Below are positions 20,256-26,030 of a stretch of DNA of 26,030 nt, piece by piece (the stretch's first letter is position 1; each line of letters starts with the position of its first letter). The DNA is from a virus, in IMG/VR virus record IMGVR_UViG_3300024999_000350, positions 1 to 26,030 of that record; one strand, written 5' to 3'. The notes under the pieces are model-generated. The model was not told the DNA's origin, ran no database searches, and saw only the letters and a list, made by a program, of their open reading frames with translations. A program made the position numbers and the translations under genes.

Positions 20256-21271
20256 TGGCATTCCCAACAAAGGATACTTTCACTTTTGATTTTGAAGCGC
20301 AGTCCGATTATCCGAATTGGACTCCTGCTCAGACGAAGGAATACATGAACGCTCGGGGAGAAGAGTTGAGGGTAGCCTTAAATGCAGTCGCTAATCTCCT
20401 TAACGCCACAACGAGCGATGCTAGTGGCGCTGACAATACCGGCATACCCGAAACCATAGCAGGTAGTGGAACAAATGTAAGAGATAGGACAGACTGGCTG
20501 TACGCTCAAATTGTTGCCGCAGTATTGGGGGCAATACCTGATGGTTCATTATCTACGATTAAGTATGCTGATGGGTCAGTGACGGCGGCTAAGGTTGCGG
20601 CGGATGTTGCTACTCAGGCTGAGTTAGATGATTTGGCAGGGGTAGGGAGAACAACCGAAACCGTCAAGGGGAATGCCGATTCCCTTGCTATACATCAGGC
20701 GGATTATGCGCATCATTACGCAGTAGATGCTGGCAGTACAGACGATTATGCGATAACTCCCGATCCAGCCATAACGGCTTATGTAGCAGGGCAAATATTT
20801 CAAGTCTTATGCCCAACGGCAAACACTGGGGCGTGTACCCTAAACGTCAATTCAAGGGGCGCAAAAGCAATCAAAAAGAATGTTGTCACTGATTTAGTGA
20901 CAGGAGATATTGTAGCGGGGCAAATAATTAGTGTGATTTATGACGGAACAAACTTTCAAATCGTTAGTAATTTACCAGTAGACATTAGCTTAAAGGCGTC
21001 TATCGTATCAGGAAGTTATACGGGCAATGCTACAGGCGGGAGAACAATTTCGGTAGGGTTTACTCCTAAATTAGTAATCATAACCGAACAAACAGATACC
21101 AGAAACGAATGGACAATAACCAATGCAACATATGCAGTAGTGCATGAAAACTTTAGTGGTTATCATGAAGTAACGACAAATGTAAAGTTAACAACAGGAG
21201 GCTTTATTGTCGGAACGACTGATTACGCTAATGCAAGTGGTAAAACTTATTATTATGTAGCGATGGGATAA
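20255..21271 (+). CDS. Tail fibre / receptor-binding protein
   Basis: 338 aa. The N-terminus (FDFEAQSDYPNWTPAQTKEY) is a tail-attachment type segment. Next comes a shaft hinge DGSLSTIKYADGSVTAAKV, a beta domain (IFQVLCPTANTGACTLNVNS to IISVIYDGTNFQIV) common in phage fibres, and a C-terminal tip (SGSYTGNATGGRTISVGFTP then TGGFIVGTTDYANASGKTYY). The tip module with G-x-RTI-x-VGFTPK is found at the distal end of many Bacillota phage fibres. It is coupled to the nozzle gene by a one-base overlap. Host receptor unknown. Confidence 0.78.
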   Translation: MAFPTKDTFTFDFEAQSDYPNWTPAQTKEYMNARGEELRVALNAVANLLNATTSDASGADNTGIPETIAGSGTNVRDRTDWLYAQIVAAVLGAIPDGSLSTIKYADGSVTAAKVAADVATQAELDDLAGVGRTTETVKGNADSLAIHQADYAHHYAVDAGSTDDYAITPDPAITAYVAGQIFQVLCPTANTGACTLNVNSRGAKAIKKNVVTDLVTGDIVAGQIISVIYDGTNFQIVSNLPVDISLKASIVSGSYTGNATGGRTISVGFTPKLVIITEQTDTRNEWTITNATYAVVHENFSGYHEVTTNVKLTTGGFIVGTTDYANASGKTYYYVAMG

Positions 21272-21282
21272 GGAGGGATAAA

Positions 21283-21603
21283 GTGTATACAGTTATTAAT
21301 AGCATATCGGGGGAAGAAATTCGCAGTCACTATATGTTTCGATGCTCAAATATTTTTCCTAATTTAATACTTGCAAATGATGAACAAGTTATCTTTATCC
21401 CCGATTTGCTTGTAGAAGAAATAAACTCTGCCTACGAGTGTAGCATAACGGTGGATGAAGAAGGAGTTGCAACAGTAATAACTGTTACTAAAACGATGGA
21501 GCAATGGAAGCAGGAAAACCCGTTGCCACCACAGGAGCCAACCGAGTTGGATTATTTATTAGACCTAGACTTTAGACTATGTATGCTTGAACTAGGACTA
21601 TAA
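21283..21603 (+). CDS. Small tail-region protein (106 aa)
   Basis: GTG start after AAGGAGGGATAAA. The first half looks beta (MYTVINSISGEEIRSHYMFR), and the end PLPPQEPTELDYLLDLDFRL is a Pro-rich linker with an acidic helix. Similar short proteins follow fibre genes in Bacillota prophages and may be fibre chaperones or connectors, but no family is assigned. Transcribed with the fibre gene. Confidence 0.55.
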   Translation: MYTVINSISGEEIRSHYMFRCSNIFPNLILANDEQVIFIPDLLVEEINSAYECSITVDEEGVATVITVTKTMEQWKQENPLPPQEPTELDYLLDLDFRLCMLELGL

Positions 21604-21623
21604 AATACTTGGAGGAATGTAAA

Positions 21624-21794
21624 ATGACGTACACTTATTGCAAAAAAGTAATTACAAATACCACATACACAACCCAAGCACAAAAGGATGAAATGCAAAC
21701 AAAATTGGATGTATTCTTGCTCAATGATCGCATAAGCCAAGACCAGTACAACGAGTTAACGTCATTATTGGCAGCTAAACCAATTGCTGCTTAG
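21624..21794 (+). CDS. Small helical protein (56 aa)
   Basis: ATG at 21624 follows GGAGGAATGTAAA; a TTG at 21609 lies in the ribosome-binding site. The helix KDEMQTKLDVFLLNDRISQD and YNELTSLL is a recurring short pattern in Bacillota phage tail regions, next to fibre genes. Function not known. Confidence 0.55.
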   Translation: MTYTYCKKVITNTTYTTQAQKDEMQTKLDVFLLNDRISQDQYNELTSLLAAKPIAA

Positions 21795-21848
21795 TAGACA
21801 GTAGACGCATTATACGACACACCAATCAAAATAATAACAGTCAAAACC

Positions 21849-21876
21849 AAGGGCTGAAAGGCTCTATTACTTTTGT
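21849..21876 (+). terminator. Terminator-like hairpin
   Basis: AGGGCT, GAAA tetraloop, GGCTCT (two G-T pairs) and ATTACTTTTG. It separates the tail-fibre group from the internal virion protein genes. Confidence 0.5.
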
Positions 21877-21901
21877 CTGTTTCTCATAAAGGAGGTATGA
21901 A

Positions 21902-23410
21902 ATGGCAACAGCAGAAGAGATAAGGAGAGCAAGCATCGCGGCTGCTCAGACAGATTCGCAAAAGAGTTTATATACTACTCCATCGAACGCATTACCCAAT
22001 CCTAATAACCCTGCATCACCCGACCCCCTTACAGGTGCCACTAGGTTTAACGCATTACCCAATCCTAATAACCCTGCATCACCCGAACCTACAGCTAATC
22101 CAAATACTACTTCTCCGACTACTCCGCCCGTAACCCCAGAAACACCAGCAACTACCCCTCCTGCTACCACTCCTGAGGTAATACCCCCTGTAACCCCAAC
22201 TGTTGATTACGCTGCTCAAATACAGGCGGCTATAGCGGCTATGCAGGCATCGTCCAACCAACAAACAGAGGCGGCGGCAGCAAGAGAGGCGGCAGCAGCA
22301 GCAACTAGGCAAGCTGAAGCGGAGGCGATAAGGGTACGTCAGACTCAAGCACTCGCAGACCTGAAGTCCACGATGGAAGGGCAATTAGCTTCGCAGGTTG
22401 GGACGCTTAATACTGAGAGGTCTAAGATACCGGGGCAAACGGAAACGGCGAATAATGCAGCATCATCGACAGGAATGGTGAATGCTCAACATATTCGCAA
22501 TGCTTTATCCCAAATGGGGTTACTGCAATCGGGAGAATCAGCAACACAACAATTGGCCAACAACTCTAATACTGCTAATAATATCAATGCCAATAATCTT
22601 GCAGGACAACAACTTGACGCAAGTTTTGCAGATAAGATAGTCGCTGCTCAGGCTCAGGCTGCAGTTGACTATAACAAGGCGTCTTATCAATATGGCAGAG
22701 ATGCAGTAGCGGATAATCAGTGGCTAGTGACCTCTGGACAGGCGCAACAATCTATTAACAACCAGTCCTCGCAATTCGCTCAATCGCTTGGCATGTCTCA
22801 ACAACAATTGGCGGCAGAGATAGCGCAGAACGGGGCACAAAATTCCTTGGCTGCTGCAGGATTAGCACAGAATGCTAGTCAGTTCGCGGCTCAAATGGGG
22901 CTGAGTACGGCAGAATACTATTCGGGGTTACAGCAATGGGCACTCAATTACAATGCTACCATTGACCAACAAGAGTTTAACAACGGCATTGCAGTCGGGA
23001 ATACGACAGGTAATTACCCGGGCGACATTAGCTCTGGAACGGATAGGGTTGTTGTAAATCCTGATGGAACAATTAGCGTTGTACCTGTAGATGTAACAGA
23101 CCCTGTTGTTGAGGATCAGGTCGGTGATGTGATTGACGATTCAGGGAATATAACCCCTGATATGAATGGGACAACGACAGATAAGTCAGGAACTAGATGG
23201 AACAATTACCCCGTGGTAGGACCGGACCATGTTGCTCCTTCTAAGAATGCTAACGGGGACACATTAGTTGGCTATCGCCTAAGTTATAGCTCGCATGGTA
23301 AGAAGTATTATGTCCCTATGTATTCCGATCAGATAGGTTCTGGCGTTGTGCCTAGAGGATACAGGAAGACGGGAGACATAGACGGGATACCAACTTATAA
23401 GGAATCATAA
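21902..23410 (+). CDS. Ala/Gln-rich internal virion or ejection protein (502 aa)
   Basis: ATG after AAAGGAGGTATGA. Layout: short charged N-terminus; a Pro/Thr/Asn-rich linker (about 25-100) with a repeated unit NALPNPNNPASP; a very Ala/Gln-rich helical core (about 100-360); then an acidic beta C-terminus. Large Ala/Gln-rich helical proteins after the tail genes are typical of podovirus internal or ejection proteins that leave the head with the DNA. No catalytic motif is seen. The DNA encoding the linker carries a perfect 38-bp direct repeat. Confidence 0.6.
   Translation: MATAEEIRRASIAAAQTDSQKSLYTTPSNALPNPNNPASPDPLTGATRFNALPNPNNPASPEPTANPNTTSPTTPPVTPETPATTPPATTPEVIPPVTPTVDYAAQIQAAIAAMQASSNQQTEAAAAREAAAAATRQAEAEAIRVRQTQALADLKSTMEGQLASQVGTLNTERSKIPGQTETANNAASSTGMVNAQHIRNALSQMGLLQSGESATQQLANNSNTANNINANNLAGQQLDASFADKIVAAQAQAAVDYNKASYQYGRDAVADNQWLVTSGQAQQSINNQSSQFAQSLGMSQQQLAAEIAQNGAQNSLAAAGLAQNASQFAAQMGLSTAEYYSGLQQWALNYNATIDQQEFNNGIAVGNTTGNYPGDISSGTDRVVVNPDGTISVVPVDVTDPVVEDQVGDVIDDSGNITPDMNGTTTDKSGTRWNNYPVVGPDHVAPSKNANGDTLVGYRLSYSSHGKKYYVPMYSDQIGSGVVPRGYRKTGDIDGIPTYKES
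21986..22086. repeat. Perfect 38-bp direct repeat inside a gene
   Basis: Bases 21986-22023 and 22049-22086 are identical over 38 bp, start to start 63 bp, and both are in frame, so loss or gain of one unit would keep the protein in frame (21 codons). Each encodes NALPNPNNPASP followed by Asp or Glu. Confidence 0.85.
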
Positions 23411-23426
23411 GGAAGGATGATTAACT

Positions 23427-24050
23427 ATGCCTACGATTGATCCGAATAGGCCGGGATACTATACGGATGGTACACCTATACAGGGAACCTCCGGGCAGAA
23501 TCAGCAAGCAGGTTATCCGATTGGGACGAATATAAGTGGTTCTGCTCCGATCCAAGACCCTGCGATAGCACAACAGGCGAATACTATTAGGGCTGCGTCA
23601 GAAACTACACAGCCTATCAGTAGACCGGGTAATCCGTATAACGCTCAGGGTGGCAAGGTGACTCATATAACTGCAGATAACAAGACGGTTGATAGCGGAA
23701 GAGGAGCGTATGATTATTACGGGGTTCCTACGCTTGCATCGAGAACGCAGGGGAATGAACAGTATGAGTTTGCAGAGAAGTTGAAGCAGTGGGAGAAGGA
23801 ATTTGAGGAGAAGAGGAAGCAGAGTGGATTTACAAACCAAATGGATTGGAATAAATTTGATGGATTCGCTGCCTTTAATCCAATAACGGGAGAAAGGTAT
23901 GATGTTCCCCATGCGAATAGCAATTCAAGCGTGCAACTTCCGTCATCTATCTCTAATCTACACCCCAGTGTAACCAATGTGACGCGCAGCTCTGACGGAA
24001 GTTACTCATGGACTAATCCAAATGGTAGCAGGGGTTACTATAAAGGCTAG
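23427..24050 (+). CDS. Hypothetical internal virion protein (207 aa)
   Basis: ATG after AAGGATGATTAACT. Polar, Asn/Gly/Ser-rich ends surround a charged helix (EYE-type segment EFAEKLKQWEKEFEEKRKQ, about residues 114-132). No family recognised. Its position between two likely ejection proteins suggests a minor internal component. Confidence 0.55.
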   Translation: MPTIDPNRPGYYTDGTPIQGTSGQNQQAGYPIGTNISGSAPIQDPAIAQQANTIRAASETTQPISRPGNPYNAQGGKVTHITADNKTVDSGRGAYDYYGVPTLASRTQGNEQYEFAEKLKQWEKEFEEKRKQSGFTNQMDWNKFDGFAAFNPITGERYDVPHANSNSSVQLPSSISNLHPSVTNVTRSSDGSYSWTNPNGSRGYYKG

Positions 24051-24078
24051 GAGTTGATCAAGGAAAGGATGATAACGT

Positions 24079-25431
24079 ATGGCTGTATATGGCTTACAGG
24101 CCGATTACGAGAAAAATAAGGAAAAGGGAGTCCAGCTTTATGTTCCTGGGCAAACCAAACTTGGAGATAATGATATATTCTTGGGCGGCGTAGGGACGGG
24201 CATTACAGACGAAATGCTTGGTCCCTCCGTGACGAGAGTGTTCGGGGATGATGCCGAGGGTACATCTAGGGCATTCGACTCTTTCCAAAAAAGTAACCAA
24301 TCTCCATTTGAGACAAACGATATAGCGGCACAAATGAAGGCTGTAATAACCGCCAATAACGCTCCTCGTCCTGACTCCGAGAGGGGGAGGCCGTCCATGG
24401 ATAGACTTACTATGGAGCAGAAGCAAATTCAGGATGCTGTTGCAAACTCATTGGGGGAAAGAAAGTTTGGGCATGAGCAGAACCAGGATTCAATAACCAA
24501 TAAGTACAAGCAAGATACTCTCGACCATACTATTAGTCAAGATAACTTTTCCAATGAATACGATGTCGGTAAAATGATGGCTAATTACAAGGGTCAAGAC
24601 ACCTACGAAAAAACTGTTGATGCCATTAAGAATGCTCAGTGGAAAGCAACCCTTGATTCTAATAATTATAATGACGCGGAAAGCCGTAAGATATCCCAAC
24701 AAAATGCCAATGTCAACGAGCTGAATGTTACCGGGGAGTGGCCTAGTAGTGGAGGTGGCGCAAGCACGGGTGAGTACTCATCATCCATAAATAAATACGC
24801 TCAACAGTTTAATATATCTCCTGGGCTTATCAGTGCGGTCATTAATCAGGAGAGCGGAGGTAATGCCGGGGGGCCTGATAGTTCAGCAGGTGCGCAAGGG
24901 TTAATGCAACTCATGCCTAATACAGCTAGGGAATTAGGGGTTACGGACCCTTATAGCACAGACCAGAATATTATGGGCGGGACAAAATACCTTAGTCAGC
25001 AATTGCAGAAATACGGGAATAATGAGTTGGCTTTAGCTGCCTATAATGCTGGGCCTGGTGCGGTTGACAATGCTATTAGTAAGGCTGGTAGTAGGGATTG
25101 GTCTGCTGTATCTCAATACTTGCCTGGTGAAACACAAAATTACGTGCCATCTATCTTAAAAAATGTAAAGATAGCTCCATTGAAAACCAAAAAGCCAGAA
25201 CCGTTTAGCGATGCCGCCACCAACAGTATGATGAATCAGATGAAAGGCGCATTGGCTGAAGGGGCGACTATTGATGATCTAGTAGAGGACTTGGGTGTAT
25301 ATCAAGGTGATGGTACGGCAAAGCTCAGGAACTACGACAACAGCTTTCTCATGAATTGGCTTCAGTCACAAAAGAGGAAGGCCGAGAGTCAGGCTGATGG
25401 AATAACTAATTCGGCATTTAAGCAGTGGTAG
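24079..25431 (+). CDS. Internal virion protein with lytic transglycosylase domain
   Basis: 450 aa, ATG about nine bases after AAGGAAAGG. The SLT domain spans about residues 236-365: ISPGLISAVINQESGGNAGG holds the catalytic Glu (E258), followed by AGAQGLMQLMPNTARELG and the YNAGPGAV motif (322-329). Such domains locally open peptidoglycan so DNA can pass during infection. The N-terminal 230 residues are polar and helical; the last 80 include a short helical region ending AFKQW. It lies among internal proteins, not beside a holin, so it is an entry enzyme and not the lysis endolysin. Confidence 0.85.
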   Translation: MAVYGLQADYEKNKEKGVQLYVPGQTKLGDNDIFLGGVGTGITDEMLGPSVTRVFGDDAEGTSRAFDSFQKSNQSPFETNDIAAQMKAVITANNAPRPDSERGRPSMDRLTMEQKQIQDAVANSLGERKFGHEQNQDSITNKYKQDTLDHTISQDNFSNEYDVGKMMANYKGQDTYEKTVDAIKNAQWKATLDSNNYNDAESRKISQQNANVNELNVTGEWPSSGGGASTGEYSSSINKYAQQFNISPGLISAVINQESGGNAGGPDSSAGAQGLMQLMPNTARELGVTDPYSTDQNIMGGTKYLSQQLQKYGNNELALAAYNAGPGAVDNAISKAGSRDWSAVSQYLPGETQNYVPSILKNVKIAPLKTKKPEPFSDAATNSMMNQMKGALAEGATIDDLVEDLGVYQGDGTAKLRNYDNSFLMNWLQSQKRKAESQADGITNSAFKQW

Positions 25432-25449
25432 TATTAAGGGGGCGTTGCC

Positions 25450-26030
25450 GTGGCTTGGTTAAGCAATAGCACTCAATCTAAAACAAAATGGCTAAAGGAC
25501 CCCGGTTCTCTTTTGGAGGAAGATGATTTTTCGACTGCTCAGAAATCCATGAGAACAGAGGTTAATAACAAAACCTCTGCACTTAGATCAAGGTCGTTAC
25601 CTATTCCGGGCGAAGGTGATGACAGGAATTGGATTGAGCGGAAGCTCAACACGCCACAAGATACAGGATTACTAGGAGACATCCTCGATGTTATCTCTCG
25701 CGGCCAATACGCCTCTGCTAATGTGGCAAAAACATTGGCGGATGGCAAAGATGATTCGTTAGGGGATGTCGCAAGTTCTGCGTATCGAGGATTAAGCGGT
25801 GAGGATAAAACTTCCTACGGAGATGTGCTTGAGCAATCGGGGATGGAGCGTGGTAAACTACGTTCCACTCTCGGATTCGCGGCTGATGTGCTTTTGGACC
25901 CTACTACCTATTTAACCCTTGGGGCTGGTGCAGGGGCTAAGGTTAGTGGCAAGGTGGCCGCTAAGGGATTGGGAAAGGTTATCCCTAAGGCACTAGGTAA
26001 AGAGGCTGTAGATCGCGGTGGACTGAAGTT
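25450..26030 (+). CDS. Large internal virion protein, N-terminal part
   Basis: GTG at 25450 after AAGGGGGCG; the frame stays open to the window end, so the gene is truncated by the edge. The 193 visible residues start (M)AWLSNSTQSKTKWLKDPG. Near residues 139-160 comes FAADVLLDPTTYLTLGAGAG, a segment known from large phage proteins that become internal core or multi-domain proteins. The gene likely continues far beyond the window. It may insert in the host envelope during DNA entry. Confidence 0.65.
   Translation, partial: MAWLSNSTQSKTKWLKDPGSLLEEDDFSTAQKSMRTEVNNKTSALRSRSLPIPGEGDDRNWIERKLNTPQDTGLLGDILDVISRGQYASANVAKTLADGKDDSLGDVASSAYRGLSGEDKTSYGDVLEQSGMERGKLRSTLGFAADVLLDPTTYLTLGAGAGAKVSGKVAAKGLGKVIPKALGKEAVDRGGLK

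Noticed and set aside
24079-25431. Endolysin for host lysis
   Set aside because: It lies among internal virion proteins, has no signal or cell-wall binding domain, and no holin is next to it.
1-26030. CRISPR array, tRNA genes, integrase or insertion sequence
   Set aside because: No regularly spaced repeats, no cloverleaf-like sequence, no recombinase motif and no transposase motif were seen in the window.

Overview
This window is the structural (late) half of a tailed dsDNA phage or prophage of a low-GC Gram-positive bacterium (Bacillota). Three things point to the host group: strong AGGAGG ribosome-binding sites before almost every gene, frequent TTG and GTG starts, and an ArpU/RinA-type late activator upstream of the terminase. 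No integrase, lysis gene, tRNA or CRISPR array is visible. The architecture is podovirus-like. After the capsid come a short-tail adaptor, a beta-rich nozzle-type protein, a fibre and a run of internal/ejection-type proteins, one carrying a lytic transglycosylase domain. No tape measure, tail tube or sheath gene is seen.

Layout. 1-835: tiny Cys-rich and membrane proteins, then the late activator. 836-1148: a promoter, repeats, a terminator and a 52-aa Cys-rich protein. 1157-3651: a minus-strand accessory cassette of eight small genes, probably two operons, rich in zinc-ribbon cysteines and ribbon-helix-helix-like segments. 3739-4358: a 27-aa membrane peptide coupled to the small terminase. 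4359-6300: a 538-bp gene-free region, a Cys-containing protein, a winged-helix protein behind two palindromic operator-like sites, and a 50-aa Cys-rich protein. 6314-7930: large terminase. 7929-9148: an inserted module of a minus-strand CopG-like repressor divergent from an HNH endonuclease. 9175-14947: portal, HExxH zincin, basic peptide, RyR-domain protein, 39-aa basic peptide, scaffold, decoration candidate, major capsid protein. 15001-17267: decoration/fibre-like proteins and the head-tail adaptor. 17261-18418: a second HNH endonuclease with its own promoter, structured leader and terminator. 18441-21794: nozzle, tail fibre and two small tail-region proteins. 21902-26030: internal virion proteins, the last one cut by the window edge.

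How the genes work together. The ArpU-like protein probably switches on the late operon. The terminases and portal package DNA into a shell built by the scaffold and major capsid protein. The adaptor, nozzle and fibre form the short tail, and the Ala/Gln-rich and transglycosylase proteins probably enter the cell with the DNA. Short intrinsic-terminator-like hairpins follow many individual genes and often overlap the stop codon.

The least ordinary parts are three: (1) the RHH/HNH module at 7929-9148, whose two divergent promoters share one self-palindromic -35 hexamer; (2) the leader of the second HNH gene, which can fold as a multi-helix RNA with an 8-nt pseudoknot; (3) the minus-strand zinc-ribbon/RHH cassette at 1157-3651. 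All assignments come from reading the sequence; no database search was run.
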